A DNA stretch of 64,000 nt from Acidovorax sp. Leaf78 (GCF_001422735.1 NZ_LMLZ01000001.1:125298-189297), one strand, 5' to 3'. Shown: positions 31,415-40,559, counted from the stretch's first letter. Notes: generated by a model not told the origin, from the sequence alone. Numbers and translations are program-made.

Positions 31415-32467
31415 ATGGGTGAAGCAGACCTGAACAAGGAGCGGCTGGAGCTGGCGCTGGAGGCGGCGGGGCTCGACTTGTGGGAGAACGACCTCGTCAC
31501 CGGCAACGTCACCCGCAAGGCCACCAAGACCTTCCTGGAGCTGGGTTTCACCGAGGACGAGATCGTCTCGGGCGTGCAGGACATCTACGCCCTGTTCCAC
31601 CCGGATGACCTCGACATGGTGCGCCAGTCGGTAGCGGACCACCTGGCGGGCCTCACGCCGCAGTACCGCTGCGAGTTCCGGCTGCGCTCCAAACGCGGCG
31701 ACTGGGTCTGGTTCGCCAACTACGGCCGCATCATGGACGGCGGCAGCGACACGCCGGGCAAGCGGCTGATCGGCGTCACCTTCAACATCGACGACCGCAA
31801 GCGCCGCGAAGACGAGATCGCGCAGATCAACCGCCAGCTCACCGAGCAGAACCGCCTGCTGCAGCAGCTCAACGCCACGCTGGAGCAGCTGGCCTCCAAC
31901 GACTCGCTCACGGGCCTGGCCAACCGGCGCACGCTGATGGAGCTGGGCGCCAACGAATGCAAGCGGTCGGAGCGCTTTGACCACCCGCTGTCGCTGCTGG
32001 TGGTGGACATCGACCTGTTCAAGCCCGTCAACGACGCCTGGGGCCACCTGGCGGGCGACCGCGTGATCTGCGCGGTGGCCAAGGCCTGCGCTGCGCGCAA
32101 GCGCCGCGGGGTGGACATCGTGGCACGCTTCGGTGGCGAGGAGTTCGTCGTCGTGCTGCCCGAGACCGACGGCCCGAGCGCTCTGCGCATGGCCGAGTCG
32201 CTGCGCCGCGAGGTGGCCGCGCTCAGCGTGCCGATCAACGACGAGGGCGTGTGCGTGTCGGTCACCGTCAGCATCGGTGTGGCCACGCTGCACAAGGGCG
32301 CCATCCTCGACTTCGAGGACTTGGTGAACCGGGCCGACAAGGCGCTGTACCGCGCCAAGGAGGCCGGCCGCAACGCCGTGTACAGCGCCGAGGTGCAGCA
32401 CGGCATTGCCACCATGCACGTGCTGATCGACCGGGATGACGCCGCCGGCGACATGCAGGTGACCTGA
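31415..32467 (+). CDS. Diguanylate cyclase with PAS domain
   Basis: 350 residues. A PAS fold (residues about 10-125, LELALEAAGLDLWENDLVTG) is followed by a coiled coil (QINRQLTEQNRLLQQLNATL) and a GGDEF domain beginning NDSLTGLANRRTLME. The active-site signature is GGEEF (ARFGGEEFVVVLPE), catalytically competent in other cyclases. RGVD lies five residues upstream, a match to the inhibitory RxxD site, so product inhibition is expected. The final block NRADKALYRAKEAGRN is intact. No membrane segment: a cytoplasmic enzyme making c-di-GMP under control of a PAS input. Confidence 0.93.
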   Translation: MGEADLNKERLELALEAAGLDLWENDLVTGNVTRKATKTFLELGFTEDEIVSGVQDIYALFHPDDLDMVRQSVADHLAGLTPQYRCEFRLRSKRGDWVWFANYGRIMDGGSDTPGKRLIGVTFNIDDRKRREDEIAQINRQLTEQNRLLQQLNATLEQLASNDSLTGLANRRTLMELGANECKRSERFDHPLSLLVVDIDLFKPVNDAWGHLAGDRVICAVAKACAARKRRGVDIVARFGGEEFVVVLPETDGPSALRMAESLRREVAALSVPINDEGVCVSVTVSIGVATLHKGAILDFEDLVNRADKALYRAKEAGRNAVYSAEVQHGIATMHVLIDRDDAAGDMQVT

Positions 32468-32573
32468 GCGCGGGCGTCGTCGGCCTGCACCGCCGAAGAT
32501 CCCGCCTGCCCGTCCTGCCCGTACTGTCGCCTGCCTCTGCCGGCGTTACGCCTCCCTGACTAATCCTCCCTGA

Positions 32574-33878
32574 TTACTCCTCGCTGGTCCACTCCACCTG
32601 CACCCCCAGGCTGCGCAGGTTTTCCACGAAGCGTGGGTGCGCGCGGCGGATGGGGGTGGCGTTGCGGATCTCCGAGCGGCCCGGCGTGCTGGCCGCCACC
32701 ATGAAGAGCGCAATCGCCACGCGGATGATGTAGGGGCTCTCCACCACCGCGGGCGTCAGCGGGTTGCCGCCAAAGGTCACCAGCCGGTGCGGGTCGGACT
32801 GGAACACGTGCGCGCCGAATTTGGACAGCTCGCCCGCCCAGCCCAGGGCCCCGTCGTAGACCTTGTTCCAGAACAGCGCATTGCCCTCGGCGCGCACACC
32901 CAGCGCAATGAAGATGGGCAGCAGGTCCACCGGAAAGTACGGCCAGGGCGCGGCCTCCACCTTGGTCAGCACATTGCTGGTGAACGGCGTCTGCACCTTG
33001 AGCGGTCCATCGCAATGGGCGCGCGACCAGCCGTCTTCGTGTGTGATGGTGACGCCGAACTTGGCAAAGGTGCGGTCGATGAGCGGAAAGTTCTCGGGCG
33101 CGCTGTTGCGCACGATCACGTCGCCGCCGGTGATGGCGCCCAGCGCCAGGAAGGTCGTGATCTCGTGGAAATCCTCGTCGAAGCGGAATTCCCCGCCGCG
33201 CAGCTGCGTGCCGCCATGCACCGTCAGGCGCGAGGTGCCCATGCCCTCGATGCGCACGCCGATCAGGGTCATGAAGCGGCAGAACTCCTGCACATGCGGC
33301 TCCGAAGCCGCATTGGTCAGCACCGAGGTGCCGTCGGCCGTGGCCGCGCACAGCACGAAGTTCTCGGTGGTGGTGACGGAGGCGTAGTCCAGCCAGTGCT
33401 GCGTGGCCTGCAGCCGCCCGTGGGCATTGCGCACCAGCAGCGAGCCCTCGGCGCGCTCCACCGTGCCGCCGAAGCGGCGGAACACCTCCACGTGCGGATC
33501 GATCTCGCGCACACCCAGCGTGCAGCCCTTCACGTTGTCCTCCAGCCGTGCCACGCCAAAGCGCGCCAGCAGCGGCGGCACCAGCATGATGGACGAGCGC
33601 ATCTCCTCGGGCAGCCGGTGCTGCGCCGCATCGAACACGGTAGCGTGGTGGTGCAGGTCCAGCGTGCCGGTGTCGTGGTCCATGCGCACATCGCTGCCCA
33701 GCGTGCGGAAGATGTCGAGGATCTTGCGCACATCGGTGATGTCCGGCACGCGCAGCAGCCGCAGCGGCTCGTTGGTGAGCAGCGTGGCGCACAGCACCGG
33801 CAGCACGGCGTTCTTGTTGGCCGAAGGATGGATGCGGCCCTTGAGGGGGGTGCCGCCGTGGACGACGAGGTTAGACAT
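32574..33878 (-). CDS. UDP-N-acetylglucosamine 1-carboxyvinyltransferase-like (MurA paralogue)
   Basis: 434 residues from MSNLVVHGG at 33878; the frame extends five codons further to a TTG. EPSP synthase/MurA fold. Active-site residues are kept: SANKNAVLPVL (Lys22-Asn23), MRSSIMLVPPLLARFG, the loop Cys119 in GCTLGVREIDPH, and FHEITTFLALGAITGG. The sequence nonetheless differs from typical MurA in many places (PWPYFPVDLLPIFIALGVRA, REIDPHVEVFRRFGG), and the gene stands alone, not in a cell-wall cluster. It may be a second MurA (peptidoglycan precursor UDP-GlcNAc-enolpyruvate) or an enzyme for a related enolpyruvyl transfer. Confidence 0.8.
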   Translation of the reverse strand: MSNLVVHGGTPLKGRIHPSANKNAVLPVLCATLLTNEPLRLLRVPDITDVRKILDIFRTLGSDVRMDHDTGTLDLHHHATVFDAAQHRLPEEMRSSIMLVPPLLARFGVARLEDNVKGCTLGVREIDPHVEVFRRFGGTVERAEGSLLVRNAHGRLQATQHWLDYASVTTTENFVLCAATADGTSVLTNAASEPHVQEFCRFMTLIGVRIEGMGTSRLTVHGGTQLRGGEFRFDEDFHEITTFLALGAITGGDVIVRNSAPENFPLIDRTFAKFGVTITHEDGWSRAHCDGPLKVQTPFTSNVLTKVEAAPWPYFPVDLLPIFIALGVRAEGNALFWNKVYDGALGWAGELSKFGAHVFQSDPHRLVTFGGNPLTPAVVESPYIIRVAIALFMVAASTPGRSEIRNATPIRRAHPRFVENLRSLGVQVEWTSEE

Positions 33879-34016
33879 GGGTGGACAGCGCAAGGCGGAA
33901 GAGGGGCAGGGCAGGGCAGCAGCGCAGGCGGGTCGCGCAGCGCGCGGACACCCGCCCGGCGGCGCGCGAGGTCGATACTCTAACTGCCTGCCGGTTCGCG
34001 CGACCTTGTACGACGC

Positions 34017-34045
34017 AATAGCTATAAATTATGTAGCAAACTTTG
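34017..34045. repeat. Dispersed repeat A, fragment
   Basis: Only the AT-rich core (TAGCTATAAATTATGTAGC) is kept. Confidence 0.6.
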
Positions 34046-34166
34046 AGGTGGGCGGTGCGCTGGCGGCTTCATGACGCTTCGCGGTGCCACGCACACTCCG
34101 GATGACACATTGGTTCTTGGCCCCTGCTACGCCTGCGGGCCAGCCCAATCCTTAACCCCGCCCCAT

Positions 34167-34226
34167 CCGTTCACGCTGAGCTTGTCGAAGCGCGGCGCGC
34201 GGCTTCGACAGGCTCAGCCCGAACGG
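34167..34226. repeat. Dispersed repeat B, palindromic
   Basis: Arms CCGTTCACGCTGAGCTTGTC and TTCGACAGGCTCAGCCCGA around a GC-rich centre; long hairpin potential. Confidence 0.85.
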
Positions 34227-34398
34227 CGTGGAAGGTTCGGAGAGCACGTGGCCGCATACGCCACCCGGCGTATTTCCGCAATGCGCACCTCTCTCCAGAA
34301 TCCATTCCATCGCCCGATCCATCCCAGAGGCAGGCCATCAGAGGGAGCCTTCCGGGCGAAGCGGCCTGCCCATTGAACCCACCACCGGAGAAGCACAC

Positions 34399-35670
34399 AT
34401 GCAACGTCGTTATTCCCTCAAGGCCCTCGCGGCCGTCGCTACGCTCGCTGGCCTGTCTGCACTGCCAGCCCACGCGCAGGAGACCATCAAGGTCGGCATC
34501 CTGCACAGCCTGTCGGGCACCATGGCCATCTCTGAAACCGTGTTGAAAGACACCGTGCTGATGGCCATCGACGAGATCAACGCCAAGGGCGGCGTGCTGG
34601 GCAAGAAGCTCGAGCCCGTGGTGGTGGACCCGGCCTCCAACTGGCCCCTGTTCGCCGAAAAGACCAAGCAGCTGCTGGGCCAGGACAAGGTCTCGGTGAT
34701 CTTCGGCTGCTGGACCAGCGTGAGCCGCAAGTCGGTGCTGCCCGTGGTCGAGGAAATGAACGGCCTGCTGTTCTACCCCGTGCAGTACGAGGGTGAGGAA
34801 CTCTCCAAGAACGTGTTCTACACCGGCGCCGCGCCCAACCAGCAGGCCATCCCCGCGGTGGACTACCTGATGAGCAAGGACGGCGGCAGCGCCAAGCGCT
34901 GGGTGCTGCTGGGCACCGACTACGTGTACCCCCGCACCACCAACAAGATCCTGCGCGCCTACTTGAAGTCCAAGGGCGTGAAGGACTCCGACATCGACGA
35001 GAAGTACACCCCGTTCGGCCACAGCGACTACCAGACCATCGTCGCCGACATCAAGAAGTTCAGCCAGGGCGGCAAGACGGCCGTGGTCTCCACCATCAAC
35101 GGCGACTCCAACGTGCCGTTCTACAAGGAACTGGGCAACGCGGGCCTGAAGGCCAAGGACGTGCCGGTCGTCGCGTTCTCGGTGGGTGAAGAGGAACTGC
35201 GCGGCGTGGACACCAAGCCGCTGGTCGGCCACCTGGCCGCCTGGAACTACTTCCAGTCCATCAAGAGCCCTGAAAACACGGCCTTCATGAAGAAGTGGGC
35301 GGACTACGCCAAGGCCAAGAACATCGCCGGCCACAAGGACAAGCCACTGACCAACGACCCGATGGAAGCCACCTACATCGGCATCAACATGTGGAAGCAG
35401 GCCGTCGAAAAGGCCAAGAGCACCGATGTGGACAAGGTGATCGCCGCCATGGCCGGCCAGACCTTCAAGGCACCGTCGGGCATCGTCAGCAAGATGGATG
35501 AGAAGAACCACCACCTGCACAAGAGCGTGTTCATCGGCGAGATCAAGGCCGACGGCCAGTTCAACGTGGTGTGGAAGACGCCCGGCCCGGTCAAGGCCAA
35601 GCCATGGTCTCCTTACATCGAAGGCAACGACAAGAAGAAGGACGAGCCGGACGGCAAAACGAAGATGTGA
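34399..35670 (+). CDS. urtA: Urea ABC transporter, substrate-binding protein
   Basis: 423 residues from the ATG at 34399, preceded by GGAGAA at six bases. A signal peptide (MQRRYSLKALAAVATLAGLS then ALPAHA) exports it to the periplasm. It belongs to the HAAT-family binding proteins: IKVGILHSLSGTMAISETVL, GGVLGKKLEPVVVDPASNWP and VIFGCWTSVSRKSVLPVVEE are UrtA hallmarks and distinguish it from branched-chain amino-acid binders; GTDYVYPRTTNKILRAYL is another. First gene of urtABCDE. Family knowledge: expression under nitrogen limitation. A dispersed repeat C follows its stop codon immediately. Confidence 0.96.
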   Translation: MQRRYSLKALAAVATLAGLSALPAHAQETIKVGILHSLSGTMAISETVLKDTVLMAIDEINAKGGVLGKKLEPVVVDPASNWPLFAEKTKQLLGQDKVSVIFGCWTSVSRKSVLPVVEEMNGLLFYPVQYEGEELSKNVFYTGAAPNQQAIPAVDYLMSKDGGSAKRWVLLGTDYVYPRTTNKILRAYLKSKGVKDSDIDEKYTPFGHSDYQTIVADIKKFSQGGKTAVVSTINGDSNVPFYKELGNAGLKAKDVPVVAFSVGEEELRGVDTKPLVGHLAAWNYFQSIKSPENTAFMKKWADYAKAKNIAGHKDKPLTNDPMEATYIGINMWKQAVEKAKSTDVDKVIAAMAGQTFKAPSGIVSKMDEKNHHLHKSVFIGEIKADGQFNVVWKTPGPVKAKPWSPYIEGNDKKKDEPDGKTKM

Positions 35671-35765
35671 TCTCCCCCTGAGCGGCTACGCCGCTTCCCC
35701 CTCTCTCACGCTGCGCGTGGGAGGGGGACGCCGCCAGCGCGGCGGGGCGGCCCTTGCGCGGCGGC
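35671..35765 (+). repeat. Dispersed repeat C, immediately 3' of urtA
   Basis: Begins CTCCCCCTGAGCGGC one base after the stop and continues with CGTGGGAGGGGGACGCCGCC and GCGGGGCGGCCCTTG. The same element, in the same orientation relative to the preceding gene, follows the stops at 53438 and 55399. Several internal hairpins. Confidence 0.85.
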
Positions 35766-35823
35766 CCTCGCATTCAGATCGCGCGGGTTCTGCGGCCCAC
35801 TGCTTTTTCACACAGCTTCCGTC

Positions 35824-37404
35824 ATGCTCTCTTCCCTCTTTTCTCGCCTGATCGCCTGCCTGCTGTTGTGCACAGCGGTGCAGGCGCACGCGCTCACGGC
35901 CGAGGCGGCGCGGGCCATGGCGGCGGGCGATACCGATGACCGGATCGCCGCGCTGCAGGCGGCCATTGCCACGCCGGACGACGCCACCGTGGCCTTCATC
36001 CGCGCCATGGGCGACGATGCGGTCAAGATTGCGGGCGACAAGGCCATCGTCGTCAAGGATGGCAAGGGGCTGGACCCCGTCACGGGCGCCGAAGTGCCCG
36101 TGCCCGACGATGCCGAAGACATCGTCAACAACAACCGCATGCGCGGCGAGTTCGACACGGCACTCGCCTCGCTGCAGCTCATGTCCACGGATGTGGCCCA
36201 GCGCAGCAAGGCCATCGACGCGCTGCGCGAAGAGACCGACGAGGCCCGCCTGCCGCTGATCGAAAAGGCCCTGGCCGCCGAGCAGGAGGCCGGCCTCAAG
36301 ACGCTTCTCACCAACATCCGCGCGCGCATGCTTTTGAGCAGCAGCGACGCCGCCAAGCGCCTCGAAGCCGCGCAGCACCTGACCACCAGCGGCAACCCTG
36401 CCACCCGCACCGTGCTGCTGGAGCAGTTGCGCAGCGAAGAAGATCCCCAGGTCAAGGCCGCCCTGCAGGCCGCACTCAAGACGGTGGAAGACAGCCTGCA
36501 ATGGGGCGAGCGACTGGCAGCGATGTTCACAGGCATCAGCCTGGGCTCCATCCTGCTGCTGGTGGCGCTGGGCCTGGCCATCACCTACGGCCTCATGGGC
36601 GTGATCAACATGGCCCATGGTGAGCTGATGATGATCGGCGCCTACGCCACGTATGTGATGCAGGGCATCTTCCAAAAGTACTTTCCCGGCGCGTTCGACT
36701 GGTACCTGGTCGCCGCCGTTCCGGCTGCCTTCATGGCGTCGGCCCTGATGGGCGCGGTGCTGGAGCGCGGGGTGATCCGCTTTCTGTACGGCCGGCCGCT
36801 GGAGACCCTGCTGGCCACCTGGGGCATCAGCCTGATGCTGCAGCAACTGGTGCGCACCGTGTTCGGCGCGCAGAACGTGGGTGTGGAAAACCCCTCGTGG
36901 ATGAGCGGCGGCGTGCAGCTCATGGAGAACCTGCAACTGCCCTGGAACCGCGTGATCATCGTGGCCTTTGCGCTGGCGGTGCTGGGCGGCGTGGCCTTTC
37001 TCATCAGCAAGACGCGTCTGGGATTGTTCGTGCGCGGCGTCACGCAAAACCGCCCCATCGCCTCGTGCATGGGTGTGAACACGGCGCGTGTCGATACCTA
37101 CGCTTTCGCGCTGGGCTCGGGCATCGCAGGCCTGGCCGGCTGCGCGCTCAGCCAAGTGGGCAACGTGGGGCCGGACCTGGGCCAGGGCTACATCGTCGAT
37201 TCGTTCATGGTGGTGGTGCTGGGCGGCGTGGGCCAGCTGGCCGGCACCGTGTACGCAGCGCTGGGCCTGGGTGTGCTCAACAAGTTCCTGGAAGGCTGGA
37301 CGGGCGCCGTGCTCGCCAAGATCGCCGTGCTGGTGTTCATCATCATCTTCATCCAGAAGCGGCCGCAGGGCATCTTCGCGGTGAAGGGCCGTACGGCGGA
37401 TTGA
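35824..37404 (+). CDS. urtB: Urea ABC transporter, permease
   Basis: 526 residues. A signal-like N-terminus (MLSSLFSRLIACLLLCTAV) and a non-membrane, helical periplasmic domain (about residues 25-230, rich in Ala, Asp and Glu, with HEAT-like pairs) precede about eight membrane segments. This long extracytoplasmic extension is normal for UrtB and separates it from LivH. The permease core begins GISLGSILLLVALGLAITYG and includes GVINMAHGELMMIGAYATYV and VQNRPIA-like TQNRPIASCMGVNTAR. Ends FIQKRPQGIFAVKGRTAD. Seven bases before urtC. Confidence 0.95.
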   Translation: MLSSLFSRLIACLLLCTAVQAHALTAEAARAMAAGDTDDRIAALQAAIATPDDATVAFIRAMGDDAVKIAGDKAIVVKDGKGLDPVTGAEVPVPDDAEDIVNNNRMRGEFDTALASLQLMSTDVAQRSKAIDALREETDEARLPLIEKALAAEQEAGLKTLLTNIRARMLLSSSDAAKRLEAAQHLTTSGNPATRTVLLEQLRSEEDPQVKAALQAALKTVEDSLQWGERLAAMFTGISLGSILLLVALGLAITYGLMGVINMAHGELMMIGAYATYVMQGIFQKYFPGAFDWYLVAAVPAAFMASALMGAVLERGVIRFLYGRPLETLLATWGISLMLQQLVRTVFGAQNVGVENPSWMSGGVQLMENLQLPWNRVIIVAFALAVLGGVAFLISKTRLGLFVRGVTQNRPIASCMGVNTARVDTYAFALGSGIAGLAGCALSQVGNVGPDLGQGYIVDSFMVVVLGGVGQLAGTVYAALGLGVLNKFLEGWTGAVLAKIAVLVFIIIFIQKRPQGIFAVKGRTAD

Positions 37405-37411
37405 GACTGTT

Positions 37412-38551
37412 ATGAATACCCCTGCTATCCAACTCCCCGCGCCCGCACCACTGCTCACGCGCAGCGGCTGGTCGGCTTTCATCGTGGCGCTCATCGTGGT
37501 GTGCGCCGTGGCTCCGGTGCTCAACCTGTGGGTGCCGGCCGGCAGCCCGCTGCACCTGTCCGACTACGCCGTGGCGCTGCTCGGCAAGATCATGTGCTAC
37601 GCCATCTGCGCGCTGGCCATGGATTTGATCTGGGGCTACACCGGCATCCTGAGCCTGGGCCACGGCCTGTTCTTCGCCTTGGGCGGCTACGTGATGGGCA
37701 TGTACCTCATGCGCCAGATCGGCCGCGACGGCAACTACAAAAGTGACCTGCCCGACTTCATGGTGTTCCTCGACTGGAAGGAGCTGCCCTGGCACTGGAT
37801 GCTATCCGACAGCTTCGTCGCCACGCTCATCCTCGTCGTCGCCGTGCCCGGTGCCATCGCCTTCGTGTTCGGCTACTTCGCTTTTCGCTCGCGCATCAAG
37901 GGCGTGTACTTCTCGATCATCACGCAGGCCATGACGTACGCGGCCATGCTGCTGTTCTTTCGCAACGAGACGGGCTTTGGCGGCAACAACGGGTTTACCG
38001 ACTTCAAGCGCATCCTGGGCCAGCCGATCGCCACGCAGAACATGCGCATGCTGCTGTTCGTGATGACGGGCGTCACGCTCTTGGTGTTCTTCTTGCTGGC
38101 GCGCTGGCTGGTGCGCAGCAAGTTCGGCCGCGTGCTTCAGGCCGTGCGCGACGCAGAGACGCGCGTCATGTTCTCGGGCTATTCGCCGCTGCCCTACAAG
38201 CTCACCATCTGGACCATCAGCGCCATGATGTGCGGCGTGGCTGGCGCGCTGTACGTGCCCCAGGTCGGCATCATCAACCCCGGCGAGATGAGCGCCGCCA
38301 ACTCCATCGAGATCGCGGTGTGGGCCGCAGTGGGTGGCCGCGCCACGCTGATCGGCCCCATCGTCGGTGCCTTCATCGTCAACGGCGCCAAGAGCTGGCT
38401 CACCGTCACGGCGCCGGAGTTCTGGCTGTACTTTCTGGGGGCGTTGTTCATCGCGGTGACGCTGTTCCTGCCCGATGGCGTGGTGGGCCTGGTCAAGAAA
38501 CTGAAGAACAAGCGCCACGACAAAAAGACCAGCGAAGGAGCCGCGCCATGA
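37412..38551 (+). CDS. urtC: Urea ABC transporter, permease
   Basis: 379 residues, LivM-type permease with about nine membrane segments. Conserved YAICALAMDLIWGYTGILSL, LGHGLFFALGGYVMGMYLM and GFGGNNGFTDFKRILG (a urea-transporter version of the LivM loop). The EAA-like region is RVMFSGYSPLPYKL. Pairs with UrtB in the inner membrane. Start ATG at 37412; its stop overlaps the urtD start (ATGA). Confidence 0.95.
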   Translation: MNTPAIQLPAPAPLLTRSGWSAFIVALIVVCAVAPVLNLWVPAGSPLHLSDYAVALLGKIMCYAICALAMDLIWGYTGILSLGHGLFFALGGYVMGMYLMRQIGRDGNYKSDLPDFMVFLDWKELPWHWMLSDSFVATLILVVAVPGAIAFVFGYFAFRSRIKGVYFSIITQAMTYAAMLLFFRNETGFGGNNGFTDFKRILGQPIATQNMRMLLFVMTGVTLLVFFLLARWLVRSKFGRVLQAVRDAETRVMFSGYSPLPYKLTIWTISAMMCGVAGALYVPQVGIINPGEMSAANSIEIAVWAAVGGRATLIGPIVGAFIVNGAKSWLTVTAPEFWLYFLGALFIAVTLFLPDGVVGLVKKLKNKRHDKKTSEGAAP

Positions 38552-39423
38552 CGCCCGATTTGATGGAAGAGGGCGCGCAGCGCATCGCTGCCCGGCAGGC
38601 GCCGGTCGTGCCAGGCCAGACCGAGTCCGGTGGCCGCGCGGCAGGCTTCTCGCGCGTGGCGACGCCCGGCGAGGTGGATGTGGCCCACGGCCGCATCCTG
38701 TACCTGGAAGACGTGAACGTGAGCTTTGACGGCTTCAAGGCCATCAACAACCTGAGCCTCGATATCGCGCCCGGCGAGCTGCGCTGCATCATCGGCCCCA
38801 ACGGGGCGGGCAAGACGACGATGATGGACATCATCACCGGCAAGACCCGGCCGGACAGCGGCACGGTGTACTTCGGCTCGACCATCGACCTGCTTCGCCA
38901 CAACGAGCCCGAGATCGCGAGCCTGGGCATAGGCCGCAAGTTCCAGAAGCCCACGGTGTTCGAGCAGCTCACGGTGTTCGAGAACCTGGAGTTGGCCTTG
39001 AAGACCCACAAGGGCGTGGCATCGAGCATGTTCTTTCGGCTGGACTCCGCGCAATCGGATCGCCTGGCCGAGGTGTTGCACACCATTCACCTGGCGGGGA
39101 GCGTGACACGTCTGGCTGGCAACCTGAGCCACGGGCAAAAGCAATGGCTGGAGATCGGGATGCTGCTGATGCAAGACCCGAAGCTGTTGCTGCTCGACGA
39201 GCCGGTGGCCGGGATGACGGACGACGAGACGGCGCGGACTGCGGAGTTGTTTTTGACCTTGAAGGGCAAGCACTCGCTGATGGTGGTGGAGCACGACATG
39301 TCGTTCATCCGTACGATTTCTGAGATCGTGACGGTGTTGTGCGATGGGGCTGTGCTGGCGCAGGGGACGTTGGATCAGGTGCAGGCGGATGAGCGGGTGA
39401 TCGAGGTTTATCTGGGGCGGTGA
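38548..39423 (+). CDS. urtD: Urea ABC transporter, ATPase
   Basis: 291 residues from the ATG at 38548 (GAAGGAG seven bases upstream, overlapping the urtC stop). Walker A GPNGAGKTTM, Q-loop FQKPTVFEQL, signature LSHGQKQWLEIG, Walker B LLLLDEPVAG and switch VEHDMSFI are all present; the signature departs from LSGGQ in the usual UrtD/LivG way. An N-terminal extension of about 45 residues precedes the ATPase core. The next transporter gene, urtE, is separated by 1.1 kb of repeats rather than directly following. Confidence 0.95.
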   Translation: MTPDLMEEGAQRIAARQAPVVPGQTESGGRAAGFSRVATPGEVDVAHGRILYLEDVNVSFDGFKAINNLSLDIAPGELRCIIGPNGAGKTTMMDIITGKTRPDSGTVYFGSTIDLLRHNEPEIASLGIGRKFQKPTVFEQLTVFENLELALKTHKGVASSMFFRLDSAQSDRLAEVLHTIHLAGSVTRLAGNLSHGQKQWLEIGMLLMQDPKLLLLDEPVAGMTDDETARTAELFLTLKGKHSLMVVEHDMSFIRTISEIVTVLCDGAVLAQGTLDQVQADERVIEVYLGR

Positions 39424-39467
39424 TGGTGAGTACGGGCTCGTTGGCTGCAACCCAGAAACAGACCCAG

Positions 39468-39585
39468 GCCGTTCGGGCTGAGCTTGTCGAAGCCTGCTCA
39501 TCCCGTCCCGGCTCGATCGGGTTGAGCTTGTCGAAACCTGGTCTCGGCTTATCCCGATCCATTCGTGTCGAGCTTGTCGAAACGG
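39468..39585 (-). repeat. Dispersed repeat B, three arms
   Basis: Three successive copies of the GAGCTTGTCGAA core with variable linkers. Confidence 0.8.
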
Positions 39586-39628
39586 GGGTGCGCTCGCAGG
39601 CTCGCTGGTTTGTACCGCATGCCTGGTT

Positions 39629-40306
39629 CAAGGGCGGAGGCCGGGAGTCGCCCGGCGTGCGAGTAACTTTCTTTTGCTTCGCCAAAAGAAAGTCACCAAA
39701 GAAAAGGCGACCCTACACGCTGCGTCCCTTCGCTTCGCTGCGGGCAACCTGCGGTGCTCGGGCGCGGGGTGCGCTGCGGAACTCGCTTCGCGCTGCGCGC
39801 TACGCTCAAACATCCGCAGCGAGTCAGTTCACGATGCGTGTGTCCTTCGGCACACGCTCACCCCACGCCCTGTGCTCCTCGGCGCATCCTGAAGGGCTGG
39901 GGGAGAAGACATCCACACGGGCCATTGCTGCGCTCGGCCCCGAACGCGCAGGCGCTGCGCGCCGCGACCGCCAGGCCGAGCGAAGCAAAGGCCCGTGTGG
40001 ATGTTTGGCTGTTCGGCTGCCCACCCCCTGTGGCTGCGCCTGCGGCGGGGCGGTTGCGGGGTGGCATGCGCGTCGGAGCGCGCATGCTTCGTGCACTGAC
40101 TCGCCGCAGTTGTTTGAACGGAGCGCGCAGCGCGCAGTGAGTTCTGCGGCGCACCCCGCAACCGCCCCGACGCAGGTTTGCCCCTTCGCAACGCGAAGGG
40201 GTCGCAGACTTGGGGGCGCCTTCTCTTTGGTGACTTTCTCTTGGCGAACCAAGAGAAAGTTACCGCGCCGCCGGGCGCGCACCCCGGCTCCCGCCCTTAG
40301 CACAGG
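39629..40306. repeat. Large imperfect palindrome (about 700 bases)
   Basis: Nested inverted pairs share one centre near 39960. The outermost clear pair is GTAACTTTCTTTTGC (39662 on) with its complement ending at 40264. A middle pair is 39768-39845 with 40084-40155, about 85% identical by eye (shared CAAACA, CGAGTCAGT and GCGCTGCGCGC). The innermost is CATCCACACGGG (39910-39921) with CCCGTGTGGATG (39992-40003). Ends are GC-rich (GGCGGAGGCCGGGAG and CCGGCTCCCGCCC). Confidence 0.85.
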
Positions 40307-40342
40307 CATGCTACCCAATCAGCGAGCTCGCGAGCAGCGCCC

Positions 40343-40455
40343 GGTTTCGACAAGCTCAACCCGAACGGGTGGTGGGGGCGGACGGGCAAGGCTTCGACAA
40401 GCTCAGCCCGAGCGGTTCTGGATGGCACAGAGACTTCAACAAACTCAGTCCCCGC
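40343..40455 (+). repeat. Dispersed repeat B, degenerate arms
   Basis: TTTCGACAAGCTCAACCCGA, TTCGACAAGCTCAGCCCGA and a decayed ACTTCAACAAACTCAGTCCC. Confidence 0.75.
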
Positions 40456-40496
40456 AATACAACACAGCCCCTCAGAACTCCCGCGCTCGAACCGCT

Positions 40497-40540
40497 ATCA
40501 AAAAAATAGCTAATAGCGCCCGATGACCAAGCGCTAGACA
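40497..40540. repeat. Dispersed repeat A
   Basis: ATCAAAAAAATAGCTAATAG and CAAGCGCTAG, ending about 20 bases before urtE. Confidence 0.75.
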
Positions 40541-40559
40541 CCAACCAGGCTCACCAAAA

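Larger units (their letters stand above)
33879..34398. other. Intergenic region upstream of urtA
   Basis: About 520 bases. Holds a repeat A fragment (34017-34045) and a palindromic repeat B (34167-34226). The urtA promoter should be here. A weak sigma-54-like match (TTGGCCCC and ACGCC, 34118-34133) has a poor -12 element and I do not rely on it. GGAGAA lies six bases before the urtA ATG. Confidence 0.5.
39424..40559. other. Repeat-filled insertion between urtD and urtE
   Basis: Contains, in order: three repeat B arms (39468-39585), a roughly 700-base imperfect palindrome (39629-40306), further repeat B arms (40343-40455) and a repeat A (40497-40540). Open frames on both strands here are by-products of the palindrome and have no recognisable family. 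No transposase or integrase is present. Confidence 0.8.

Noticed and set aside
34117..34133. Possible sigma-54 promoter upstream of urtA
   Set aside because: The -24 half is fair (TTGGCCC) but the -12 half lacks the TGC core; spacing was only satisfied by choosing among several GG/GC pairs. Noted, not called.
39660..40320. Short plus- and minus-strand genes inside the large palindrome
   Set aside because: The same peptides arise on both arms because of the symmetry; no family resemblance and no ribosome-binding site.
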